This document shows, in pieces, positions 1 through 9,122 of a DNA stretch of 13,259 nucleotides; position 1 is the first letter of the stretch, and every line of letters starts with the position of its first letter. Below the pieces are notes generated by a model. It made no database searches. It saw only the letters and a program-made list of their open reading frames with translations, and had not been told where the DNA came from. Origin of the DNA: Saccoglossus kowalevskii (taxonomy: Eukaryota; Hemichordata; Enteropneusta; Harrimaniidae); assembly GCF_000003605.2 (NCBI RefSeq), contig NW_003138330.1:34718-47976 (forward strand), in the 5' to 3' direction. The translations under genes and the position numbers were made by a program.

Positions 1-1230
1 AATTTATGATCATGTAACCAACACAGCATTTACTAAGCATGCAACCCACATAACAAAAAGTATGCAACGCACATAACATTTACCAAGCATGACCCCACAT
101 AACAATTATCAAGCATGCATCCCACATAATTTATGATCATGTAACCAACACAGCATTTACTAAGCATGCAACCCACATAACAAAATCTAAGTATGCAACG
201 CACATAACATTTACCAAGCATGACCCTACATAACAATTACTAAGCATGCAAACCACACAGCATTCACTAAGCATGCACCCTACATAACAGTTACTAAGCA
301 TGCAACCCACATAACAATTACCAAGCATGCATCCCACATAATTTATGATCATGTAACCAACACAGCATTTACTAAGCATGCAACCCACATAACAAAAAGT
401 ATGCAACGCACAACATTTACCAAGCATGACCCCACATAACAATTATCAAGCATGCATTCCACATAATTTATGATCATGTAACCAACACAGCATTTACTAA
501 GCATGCAACCCACATAACAAAAACTAAGTATGCAATGCACATAACATTTACCAAGCATGACCCCACATAACAATTACTAAGCATGCAAACCACACAGCAT
601 TCACTAAGCATGCACCCTACATAACAGTTACTAAGCATGCAACCCACATAACATTTACTAAGCATGCAAACCCACACAGCATTTAATAAGCATGCAACCA
701 ACATAACATGTACTAAGCATGCAACCCACATAACAATTACCAAGCATGCATCCCACATAATTTATGATCATGTAACCAACACAGCATTTACTAAGCATGC
801 AACCCACATAACATTTACTAAGCATGCAAACGCGCACAGCATTTACTATGCATGCAACCAACATAACAAAAACTAAGCATGCAAACGCGCACAGCATTTA
901 CCAAGCATGATCCCACACAACAATTACTAAGCTTGCAAACCACACAGCATTTACTTAGCATTCAACCAACATAACATTTACTGAGCATGCAACCCACATA
1001 TCATTAATATGTAATTGACATAGCATTTACTGAGTATGCAACGCACATAACATTTACCAAGCATGACCCCACATAACAAATAACCAAGCATGCATCGCAC
1101 ATAATTTATGATCATGTAACCAACACAGCATTTACTAAGCATGCAACCCACATAACAAAAACTAAGTATGCAACGCACATAACATTTACCAAGCATGATC
1201 CCACATAACAATGACTAAGCATGCAAACCA
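1..1230. repeat. Higher-order repeat blocks inside the satellite
   Basis: A marker variant beginning AATTTATGATCATGTAACC recurs at 1, 128, 340, 465, 759 and 1103. The intervals are 127, 212, 125, 294 and 344 bp. Blocks that follow the marker share the same order of variant units (AACCAACACAG, then GTATGCAACGCAC, then CATGACCCC or a close variant). The array therefore grew by copying blocks of about five units and more, not only single units. Distal units (about 1400-2070) lack this marker. Confidence 0.8.
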
Positions 1231-2072
1231 CACAGCAATCACTAAGCATGCACCCTACATAACAGTTACTAAGCATGCAACCCACATAACATTTACTAAG
1301 CATGCAAACCCACACAGCATTTAATAAGCATGCAACCCACATAACATTTACTAAGCACGAAGATACATAACAATTACTAAGCATTTAACCCACACAGCAT
1401 TTACTGAGCATGCAATCCACATATTTACTAAGCATGCAACCCACATAACATTTACCAAGTATGCATCCCACATATTACAATTTCTGATCATGCAACCCAC
1501 ACAGCATTTACTAAGCATGCAACACACAAAACAAAACAAAAGCATGCAACCCACATAATATTTACTAAGCATGAACCCACATCACAAATTACTAAGCATG
1601 CAAACCACACAGCATTCACTAAGCATGCAACCTACAAAACAGTTACTAAGCAAGCAACCCACATAACATTTACTAAGCATGCAAACCCACACAGCATTTA
1701 ATAAGCATGCAACCCACAAAACATTTACTAAGCATGAAGCTGCATAACAATTACTAAGCATTTAACCCACACAGCATTTACTGAGCATGCAACCCACATA
1801 TTTACTAAGCATGCAACCCACATAACATTTACTAAGTATGCATCCCACATAACAATTACTAAGCATGCAAACCACACAGCATTTACTAAGCATGCAACTC
1901 ACATAACATTTACTAAGCATGCAACCCACATAAAAATTACTTAGTATGCGACCCACACAGAATTTACTTAGCATGCAACCCACATAACATTTACTAAGCA
2001 TACAACCCACATATCATTAATATGTAACCCACATAACATTTACTATAAGCATACATACCACATAACAATTAA

Positions 2073-2186
2073 CAAACTATCAAAGCATTCAGGCTTGTAG
2101 TTTTCAAGAAGAAGTCGAAAAAGTAAAACATTGACACAGGCGACGGATGCTGGCGGCCAACGAACGATCACTCATATGATAAGCTA
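2073..2186. mobile_element. Dispersed-repeat insertion inside the satellite
   Basis: The satellite is interrupted by non-satellite sequence containing GGCTTGTAGTTTTCAAGAAG, GTCGAAAAAGT and ATCACTCATATGATAAG. The same modules, in the same order, occur at 7747-7832 in another intron. A GGCGACGGATGCTGGCGGCC stretch, much richer in GC than its surroundings, lies between the modules. No clear terminal repeats or target duplication are visible, so the exact ends are approximate. It is probably a copy of a short dispersed repeat family. Confidence 0.65.
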
Positions 2187-2442
2187 AAAACTAAGCATTG
2201 CCATGCAACCCACATAACATTTACCAAGCATGCAATCCACATAACAAAAACCAAGCACGCAACACACTTACAAATTACTGAGTATGCAACCCACACGGTA
2301 TTTATTTAGCATGCAACCCACATAACATTTACCAAGCATACAACCCACATATCATTAATATGCAACCATACAGCATTTACTTAGCATGCAATCCCCATAA
2401 CATTTACTAAGCATGCAACCCACTTAACATTTACTAAGCATG

Positions 2443-3292
<850 letters not shown>

Positions 3293-3394
3293 TTATGACA
3301 CAATGAATAAGTGGAATGGAAGAAATAGTTTTCCGAATTTGTTGAATTCTATCAGCAATGCAATCTTGAAACAATGCAAGCCTCAATCATTCCT

Positions 3395-3690
3395 TGACTA
3401 CTCCCTAATTACACTGATAGTAGAACAAGCAGTCTCTCGGCTGAGATCGCTACTCTGTTAAGCAATGCTCATTTCAATTAAGGAATTGAAGATATCATCG
3501 CAAAATGAACAAATCTGAGAGAGGTCCTGCAGTACCTATATGTATAATATAAAATCAATCAGAGGTTTTACCAAACATGACAAAAATATTCATCAAAATT
3601 AAAGAATTGAGTTATTTTATCATCATGAAATAAACAAATTTAAGAGAGGTCCACATGTAGTACCTAATATATGTATGTCGCAAGTATTGA
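3395..3690. repeat. Dispersed repeat, two tandem partial copies, in the H-I intron
   Basis: About 3395-3545 contains CTCTCGGCTGAGATCGCT, CATTTCAATTAAGGAATTGA and GAACAAATCTGAGAGAGGTC. The same order occurs at about 7520-7645 in the F-G intron. A shorter second copy follows at about 3597-3690 (AATTAAAGAATTGAG, AACAAATTTAAGAGAGGTCC, AGTACCTAATATATGTA). The rest of this 646-bp intron (3263-3908) shows no other feature. Confidence 0.7.
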
Positions 3691-3908
3691 CAAGGTTGAC
3701 TAGTCTTACAACTATAGATAGGGTTAGAAAATTTGAGTAGTCTTCTAACTAAGAATGAGATCAAGATCAGTATCATTAGAAATTCATCAAGTTACTACTG
3801 TTAGTTACCAACCAATATCTATGAAGAGGTTTTTTTGTTCAAGTAGACATTAACAAACATAGTAAACATAATTTAACACCAGAACAGTGAATCATTCAAA
3901 TAACTCAC

Positions 3909-4172
3909 CTCATCAATGTTTAAAGATGAAGTATTACTACACAGTAAAGCACTTGGCTTACATACTGCATTCAATTTCTTGAAAATCTCCTTTTTCAGCT
4001 TCATATTTTCAAAGATAGCTTCAATGACACAGTCCACATTTGCCAGTTGACCATAATCCAATGTGGGATTGACCAATGACATTTGCTTCTGAGCCATCGC
4101 TAATGATATTCGTCCTTGCTTTACATTTCTCTCATATACTCGTTTGATGAAAGCCATTCCTCTATCAAGCAG
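3909..4172 (-). CDS. EHHADH: EHHADH exon H: 3-hydroxyacyl-CoA dehydrogenase NAD domain, middle part
   Basis: This 88-codon exon encodes visible residues 277-364. It opens LLDRGMAFIKRVYERNVKQG, the helix after the second Rossmann strand. It then has DCVIEAIFENMKLKKEIF, matching the D-VIEA-FE-(M/L)-LKK block that precedes the next Rossmann strand, and CKPSALLCSNTSSLNIDE. The Ser in CSNTS (residue 355) corresponds to Ser137 of mitochondrial HADH, which contacts the substrate. The acceptor is TTTTCACAACAG|CTG and the donor GATGAG|GTGAGT. Both junctions are in phase 0. The stretch between the first helix and the DCVIEA block is the least conserved part. Confidence 0.95.
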
Positions 4173-4257
4173 CTGTTGTGAAAAAAAATGCAATAACAGT
4201 ATAAACACCTGATAGAGCACTTGGTAAACACCTTAGGGATTGGTCAGTTACTTCGGC

Positions 4258-4345
4258 GTAGGGAGGGGGGTCGGTAGATCAGTAGGGGGGGGTACCCTGT
4301 TTTTGATTGTGCTAATAGGGGGGGAGGTCACCCTGTTTTTGATAT
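4258..4345 (+). repeat. G-run direct repeats near the left end of the inverted-repeat element
   Basis: Two short copies of a motif, a run of seven or eight G followed by (T/TC)ACCCTGTTTTTGAT, lie just inside the left inverted repeat. Related copies occur near the right end at about 5344-5379 (12 G, TCACCC, T-run, TTTGATAG) and about 5291-5310. All are in the same orientation, unlike the terminal inverted repeats. They could be subterminal transposase-binding sites or simply G-quadruplex-prone sequence; the sequence alone does not decide this. Confidence 0.55.
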
Positions 4346-4875
4346 CATATTTTCCAGAATTCACACACGCGCTCATGCATATATTTTTAAAGATTTTATT
4401 TCAGAACAAACGATAAAAAAGTTAATCGTACAAATGTGTTCTTAATAACTATTACCTATATTGCCTATAAATTTGTTGATGCAAAAAATGTTATAGGCTA
4501 AATATTTTGAGGTTAAAGTTGCCAAATAACTAACAGATTATGCAATGTGGCTAGAACCCCAATTATACAGTTAAGTTTTAAACACATCCCAAGTCCATGT
4601 GCTGCTGATATCAGATTATTTTATTTAAAGTCTGAAGTCACTATTGTATAAGATATTTACTGGATTTATCCAATTATAACAGGAGACGGAAAGACAACAC
4701 AGCTATTAGTACAAAGAGCAGTGACAGTTTTTGTTCAGCAAATCAAAAAAGTTAAATTTGTGAAAATGCTGATATATAAATTAAAATAAATGATGACAAA
4801 ATAAATAAATAGTTTTTTTCTTTTTTTAACTTTTAAATATGCATATTTTGCTCTGTAAAATACCAAAATCCAAAT

Positions 4876-5127
4876 TTAAGCAAAAATCGAAGTTTCCTTT
4901 GTTTTCATAAGCACAGACTGTGTTTCGGGTGTAAAGCTTTCCTGGTCTATAAGATATGAAACATATTTTAAATCCAACTTAGTTTTCAAAGAGTTCAAAC
5001 TGCCTAGATTCAAATCCTCTTTTCCTATCTTATAAGGGCGTTTATCGAGTAAGTACTCCACAGCTTTGCTTTTATTTACTATCTTTAGCAACATAGATTT
5101 CCCTCCTTCCTGCAGCCTTTTCTGTAG
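4876..5127 (-). other. Open frame inside the inverted-repeat element, unrecognised
   Basis: An 84-codon frame, open from 5127 to the stop at 4876, contains a Met at 5094. It reads as plausible protein: lysine-rich and hydrophilic, with segments such as YLLDKRPYKIGKEDLN and FTPETQSVLMKTKETS. I recognise no family, catalytic motif or zinc finger. It could be the decayed end of an element protein, a captured host fragment, or chance. The upstream frame is closed by a stop at 5130-5128. Confidence 0.25.
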
Positions 5128-5463
5128 TCATTTTTTGGCTTTATGCTTCCCCTCCCCTCCTAAGGTCTATTAAATGCAAACGCTAAAAAATTATGTCAAA
5201 ATTATGGCAAACCATGATATTTTCAATGCACATATAATACATTTTGTAATCATGTCAGAGCCAAAACTAATAATGTTTCTTTGTTTTTTTAGGGGGTCAG
5301 CATGTTTTAAGTTTTAAGTTTTAAAATATAATGGTGTGTGTGTGGGGGGGGGGGGTCACCCACTTTTTTTTATTTGATAGGGGGTGGGTCAACTGAGATT
5401 TACAGCTGGCAAAATGGAATCTGTTGACCCCCCCTAGGCCGAAGTAACTGACCAATCCCTTAG

Positions 5464-5508
5464 CACCGGATAAACACCTAAAAACACCGGATAAACACCT
5501 AAAAACAC
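5464..5508. repeat. 21-bp minisatellite that the TTA-flanked element split
   Basis: Two copies of a 21-bp unit containing CACCGGATAAACACCTAAAA start at 5464 and 5485. Related TAAACACCT motifs lie on the far side of the inverted-repeat element at about 4202-4210 and 4226-4233. Removing the element and one TTA rejoins them as GGTAAACACC-TTA-GCACC. This supports the element ends given above. Confidence 0.7.
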
Positions 5509-5637
5509 CTCATGGCAACAAACATAGATCTCAGAGCAGCTGATAAACATATCATAGCAGCCACGTTTGAAATTCATTCTTTAGTTCAGTTGATGTTTAT
5601 TGTAGAAGTTTTAAAACTTTAATTTCTGTACACTTAC

Positions 5638-5793
5638 TTGTTGGTTGACTTCAATTAGAGTAACTGGTATATTGACACTAATACATGATATAGTTATTCC
5701 AGTACCCATAGTACCACAACCAATCACTCCCATGGTATTTATTGGCAATGGCTTTGTTGACTTGTATGTTATTTTTCCACCAGGTAATTCCCA
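5638..5793 (-). CDS. EHHADH: EHHADH exon G: NAD-binding glycine motif of the dehydrogenase domain
   Basis: This exon encodes visible residues 225-276, beginning WELPGGKI where vertebrate EHHADH has the W-x-x-P/G start of the dehydrogenase half. MGVIGCGTMGTGITIS is the Rossmann G-x-G-x-x-G loop (Gly 249, 251 and 254 of the visible protein). The acidic residue that binds the adenosine ribose of NAD is the Glu in VTLIEVN (residue 272). The acceptor is ACATATCAG|TGG and the donor CAACAA|GTAAGTG; both junctions are in phase 0. The domain oxidises L-3-hydroxyacyl-CoA to 3-ketoacyl-CoA with NAD+. Confidence 0.95.
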
Positions 5794-6434
5794 CTGATAT
5801 GTAAAAATGAAAAAAGTAAATACTACCCAGGTGTTATCTTAGAGCATTTACTGTCACAAGTTTCAATCAAGTAGTATTTGAGATATCAGTGGAACAGAAA
5901 GACAGCAATACAATGTACATACACAATTATGATTTATACTAATTGTGTGTTACAACTTTATTAACATTAATATCTTTACACAGATGCTTGTCAACAAGTC
6001 ATGTTATGACATGCACATTTCATAATCAACAGCAGAAAATACAACTGAAATCTTCGGCTAATGTAAACCAGAACTTGCAACAAATGCTTGCAAGTGAGCG
6101 TATTATGATTGATGTACAATATAGTTTGAACTCAGCTCTGTTAAATTAATAACATTTGATATTATGAAATTTCTGTCATTCATCACTTTTTAATCCAATC
6201 TAAAATCCAAGTCTGAGTCATCAAACAAATATACAGTTTGTGTAAATTTCTGCATAATGTAGACTGTCGTACCTAATCTTAATCTGTTATTATTAATAAA
6301 TATTGTGTATGAAAGTAATGCAATTCACTGGTAAGATTTCTTACCAGATCCGGGTACTTTCATATGCAAATGCAAATAGTCGCGCAAATGTCTATCATTT
6401 TATCGTGGCCAATCATAAAAAGGGTCAGGGATGG
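5794..6434. other. Intron sequence without a recognised gene; 20-bp palindrome at 6328-6347
   Basis: This is the part of the F-G intron next to exon G. A 67-codon plus-strand frame at 5943-6149 and a 72-codon frame at 6303-6521 resemble nothing I know. The clearest structure is an inverted repeat at 6328-6347, CTGGTAAGA / TCTTACCAG with a 2-bp spacer, able to form a short hairpin. An octamer-like ATGCAAAT follows at about 6364. No function can be assigned. Confidence 0.5.
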
Positions 6435-6714
6435 CTGGTTACTAGGATCGCCCAAGACTTAAGCGAAGTTTGTTTTGACTGTACTGTGCGTGATCGCGAC
6501 ACTTTCCACAGGAGTTTTTGACGAAAGCATTGTAAAAATGCTGGAACGTTAAGACTACCATGATATTTCTTGCAAAGAATACCAGTGAGACGCTATCGCA
6601 AACTACACAGAGGGGAGAGATGTGTTCGTCAGCGTGTCGTGTTGACATTCAACTTGTCAAAAAGAACTTGTTTCGACGAAACCAGGGATCCCCCCACTTT
6701 CAGTTGCCATTCTC

Positions 6715-7031
6715 TTAGAGAAAAATGCCTGCGACCTTTCCAATAACTCTCGCTTTAGTTTGTTTAAATTTCTTCCTAAACTCATCCATGTTTTTTTGCA
6801 GTCGACATTCTCATTCACATTGTCTGCACGCATACGAACTGACAAGATGTAGATTGATCGTCTCTGCCACAACAAATTTGCATGTCATAGTTCTGTTGAT
6901 CCTGCGAAAAACAGTCTCCTTCGGTTTTCTATTTGACTTCCACAAACAATGCACGTTGTTTCCTTGGTTCTAGGCGATTTAATAGTTTTCTTTGCTATTA
7001 TGGTTGGAGTGTCTGTTTTCATTGTGTTCAT
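6715..7031 (-). pseudogene. Decayed CxxC-CxxC zinc-finger protein fragment (ZAD-like)
   Basis: A Met-initiated frame from 7031 to the stop at 6885 contains TTCIVCGSQIENRRRLFF. After a frameshift, a second frame (6876-6715) contains SSYACRQCE, an in-frame TGA, then LQKNMDEFRKKFKQTKARV. The order CxxC, an NRRRLF-type stretch, YxCxxC, then a charged helix recalls the N-terminal ZAD-like zinc finger of large invertebrate protein families. The frameshift and the stop indicate a pseudogene. There may be further unrecognised remains down to about 6440. It lies in the F-G intron on the same strand as EHHADH. Confidence 0.45.
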
Positions 7032-7108
7032 ACTAATGTGAACAACCAAGCATTTAGGGGATCATTCAGAATAAATTTGCACACATTATGTTAATATAAT
7101 TTATTTTG

Positions 7109-7116
7109 TGACGTCA
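7109..7116. promoter_or_regulatory. CRE/ATF-like palindrome TGACGTCA
   Basis: The perfect 8-bp palindrome TGACGTCA is the full consensus for CREB/ATF factors. It lies 78 bp upstream of the first Met of the minus-strand zinc-finger pseudogene, a typical promoter distance. A chance match is possible in 13 kb, so the regulatory reading is inference. Confidence 0.3.
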
Positions 7117-7149
7117 GCATCAACTATGAATTATTCATATCAACTTGAA

Positions 7150-7296
7150 ACCCACAGAGAGGGACAGTCTCTCGGGACTAAAGTCCCTCGCGTGAAATGG
7201 TTTGCATTTCCCATCAAACGCCTTCGGCGTTCGAATGTCTAGAAAACACAATTACATTAGGCCCGAGGACTGTCCACAGTCTATGCATAATGGTGA
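7150..7296. other. Short GC-rich patch with two hairpins
   Basis: This patch is richer in GC than its surroundings. It holds the inverted repeat GGGACT-AA-AGTCCC at 7174-7187 and AACGCC-TTC-GGCGTT at 7217-7231, plus GGACAGTC / GGACTGTCC motifs at about 7162 and 7267. It may be the end of a mobile element or an old promoter. No terminal repeats or target duplication could be fixed. Confidence 0.4.
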
Positions 7297-7318
7297 ATAT
7301 ATATATATATATATATAT
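7297..7318. repeat. (AT)11 microsatellite
   Basis: Eleven uninterrupted AT dinucleotides are present. They sit exactly at the start of the composite dispersed repeat that begins at about 7318. Confidence 0.95.
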
Positions 7319-7838
7319 GAAGTTTGAATGTGATTGGTCAAGACTTGTCAGAGATACGGCTCTGGACAGCATTTGTAAGATAGGATTTTATTCTGATTGA
7401 AAAAACAAAATGACATGCAACAAGCTCTCATATATGTATGTACCAAGTTTAGCAAGATCCAGACCAAGATCCAGTTCCAGAATGGCAGAAATGTTTGATT
7501 TTGATGAATCTTAAAAATAACAAGCAGCCTCTCAGCTGAGATAGCTCTGCTGTAATCAATGCACATTTCAATTAAAGAACTGGAGATATCATTAGAAAAA
7601 GAACAAATCTAAGAGAGGTCTACCTGAGGTACCTATATGTATAGTATCAAAGGAATCGAACTTGCAGTTTCAATAAGAAGTCGAAAATATCACTTTTTTA
7701 TACTAAAAATGACACAAAATGAGGTACATACATTGTATACACCAAGTATCAAAACAATAAGGCTTGTAGTTTTCAAAAAAAAGTTGAAAAAGTATAAAAG
7801 TTGAACGACAGACAATCACTCATATGATAAGTTTTGCT
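7318..7838. mobile_element. Composite dispersed repeat in the F-G intron
   Basis: Three modules follow each other. The first (about 7318-7515: GAAGTTTGAATGTGATTGG, GTACCAAGTTTAGCAAGATCC, TGTTTGATTTTGATG) matches one diverged dimer of the 321-bp tandem repeat at 11058-11940. The second (about 7520-7650) matches the repeat at 3395-3545. The third (about 7655-7838) contains two diverged copies of a CTTG(C/T)AGTTT...GTCGAAAA/GTTGAAAA module and matches the satellite-interrupting copy at 2078-2183. The shared order suggests one mobile family made of these modules. No coding capacity or end structure is visible. Confidence 0.65.
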
Positions 7839-8142
7839 TGAAAAAGTCGACAGCGGAGCTAACAATGATCATGATTTAACCCATTTGAATCAGATTTTGA
7901 AATGAATAGACATGTATAGATGTACATTTCCAAAGATGGATGTATGTATGAAGTTTGAATTTGATCAGTCCAGGCATGTCCAAGAAACAAATGAGGATGT
8001 ATGGATAAATCAATTAAATGATAGATACATGGAGACAAATCCATAATTTCGTCTGATCGTCACAGACAGGGTTCCGGTAACAACATGACTCCCAATGTGT
8101 GCTTTGAAAACAGGAGTCAAAATGTAAGACTAAATTACTTAC
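7839..8142. other. Intron sequence; short copy of the GAAGTTTGAA repeat module
   Basis: Next to exon F the intron holds one short match to the repeat family, GTATGAAGTTTGAATTTGATC followed by GTCCAGGCATGTC, at about 7946-7982. Short ATGGATGTATG-like motifs surround it. Nothing else is recognised. Confidence 0.5.
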
Positions 8143-8230
8143 TTTTTGTGCTGTTCTTTCTGCAAAGAAGGCATACTGCATAGCAGATGATTGAGCACCA
8201 GTCATTAACTCATGGCCCAGCTCCATTTCT
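8143..8230 (-). CDS. EHHADH: EHHADH exon F: linker diagnostic for the peroxisomal enzyme
   Basis: This exon encodes visible residues 195 (completed Arg) to 224. It contains SSAMQYAFFAERTAQK, which is nearly the same as the ALQYAFFAERKANKW linker of vertebrate EHHADH. This segment separates the call from mitochondrial HADHA and from bacterial FadJ/FadB. The acceptor is TTCTCTACAG|A and the donor CAAAAA|GTAAGT, a near-consensus 5' splice site. An alternative AG two bases into the exon would break the frame. It leaves in phase 0 and is followed by a 2,349-bp intron. Confidence 0.95.
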
Positions 8231-8490
8231 CTGTAGAGAAAAATGACACAAAACTCATGAATATAAAGTTTTCGCTTCCAATTCATGAATTTTGACAAGT
8301 TTTCTAAAGTGTTTATATTACAAATTCCTTGAGATTACATGATTATAAACTCAAATACTGTCTATGTTAATTATCACCTGCTGTAAGCTTCAACGGATTG
8401 CCAAAATGTTGTCAGCAGGCAATGTGCATTAAAAGACAAACTACTAATATTCTTCCTATCTTCTTTCTCAGAGTGATCAATCCTGTTTAC

Positions 8491-8602
8491 CTTTTGACTC
8501 CATCCATATATGTTGGTGATTTCATAGATGCTTCGATAGCTCGCAGACAGGATAAAGGAGCCACAGCTCCTCTGGCTCGTTTCATAATTCTTTTTCTTGC
8601 CT
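8491..8602 (-). CDS. EHHADH: EHHADH exon E: inter-domain linker helix
   Basis: This exon encodes visible residues 158 (split Glu) to 195 (split Arg), including ARKRIMKRARGAVAPLSCLR and AIEASMKSPTYMDGVK. The R-x-x-RGA-AP-x-x-C(L/V)-x-AI-A pattern matches the region just before the linker in EHHADH (vertebrate PGCLAPEACVRAVQAA). The acceptor is TTTTTATTAG|AG and the donor AAAAG|GTAAAC. A second AG lies two bases on, but only the first acceptor keeps phase 1 from exon D, giving GAG. It leaves in phase 2. Confidence 0.9.
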
Positions 8603-9122
8603 CTAATAAAAACACAAAATATATGACTGAATTTCCACAGAAATAATGTAACTACAGGCAGTGAACAGGGAGTATAAATAAATATATGATGAATTGATAT
8701 TTTGGTATTATATCTTGTCCAACAACATTGTCATAATATTCGTTGCATGTCACTATCTGCAGGAGTGCTGAAAATATTACATATCATATAATTATGGTAA
8801 TTTGATATGGTAATGATATGTCAAGTTCTAATGCCTTCAATATTGCACTGGTTGCATTTTCCTATCTGTAACATTACATGTACTTGAAATATTACAATCT
8901 CATGATCTGACATCTAAAAGTGGATGTCTATTTTCTTAGACAGCTAGAAGTTAGTGTATATTTTCTCATTCTGACATCTAGAAGTGGGTGTCTATTTTCT
9001 CATTATGACTACTAGAAGATTGTTTACTTATTTTTTCATTGGAAATATTCACACCGAAATGATTGAGAAAATTAATTGGTCAATAAATCATACAGGACCA
9101 AAATACATATTAAGAATATTAC
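8603..9122. other. D-E intron (520 bp); tandem repeat at 8907-9040
   Basis: The intron is AT-rich and without a gene. About four copies of a 32-34-bp unit (CTGACATCTAGAAGTGGGTG, then TCTATTTTCTCATT) lie at 8907-9040, starting near 8907, 8939, 8971 and 9005. The unit changes most in the second and fourth copies. Confidence 0.7.

Larger units (their letters stand above)
1..2442. repeat. Satellite of 24-27-bp units in the last visible EHHADH intron
   Basis: A tandem array fills this stretch and runs off the left edge; I estimate 80-90 units. The core of the full 27-bp unit is AAGCATGCAACCCACATAAC followed by ATTTACT; other units are 24-26 bp with changes such as CACACAGC for CACATAAC. Each unit carries the palindrome GCATGC. 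The array is broken at about 2073-2186 by a dispersed repeat and then resumes. On the minus strand, the EHHADH sense strand, 27-bp units make 9-residue Cys-rich repeats of the MLSKCYVGC type, giving open frames of up to 101 codons. I treat these as by-products of the unit length, not genes. Confidence 0.95.
4236..5459. mobile_element. 1.22-kb terminal-inverted-repeat element flanked by TTA, PIF/Harbinger-like
   Basis: The left end begins GGGATTGGTCAGTTACTTCG and the right end carries its reverse complement. The match continues, with a few changes and a G-run, for about 36 bp. A TTA lies immediately outside each end (4233-4235 and 5460-5462). A 3-bp TWA duplication with G-rich inverted repeats fits the PIF/Harbinger superfamily, so I infer a non-autonomous or decayed member. 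No transposase is recognisable inside. It lies in the G-H intron, and its right-hand side in the transcription direction ends 63 bp before exon H. Confidence 0.8.

Noticed and set aside
664-876. Plus-strand open frame over the satellite
   Set aside because: It is the opposite-strand reading of the same repeat and is closed in neighbouring units.
33-2010. Ten or so Cys-rich open frames on the minus strand (MLSKCYVGC-like repeats)
   Set aside because: They arise because the 27-bp satellite unit is divisible by three; frames start and stop wherever a unit of 24-26 bp shifts the register, and no non-repeat coding sequence adjoins them.
1-2442. CRISPR array, because of short regularly spaced repeats
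   Set aside because: There are no unique spacers; the units are head-to-tail and differ by scattered changes, and the gene structure is that of an animal.
4236-5459. LTR retrotransposon or solo LTR
   Set aside because: The ends are inverted, not direct, repeats and the target duplication is 3 bp TTA; no primer-binding site or polypurine context was seen.
5943-6149. Possible extra EHHADH exon or separate small gene
   Set aside because: It is on the strand opposite to EHHADH, exon F joins exon G in phase 0 with no missing residues, and the frame has no recognisable similarity.
7150-7296. tRNA or tRNA-derived SINE, because of the hairpins
   Set aside because: No cloverleaf with A and B boxes could be fitted; the hairpins do not have tRNA spacing.
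8398-8646. Plus-strand 82-codon frame
   Set aside because: It lies across exon E of the minus-strand gene, which has clear homology and splice sites.
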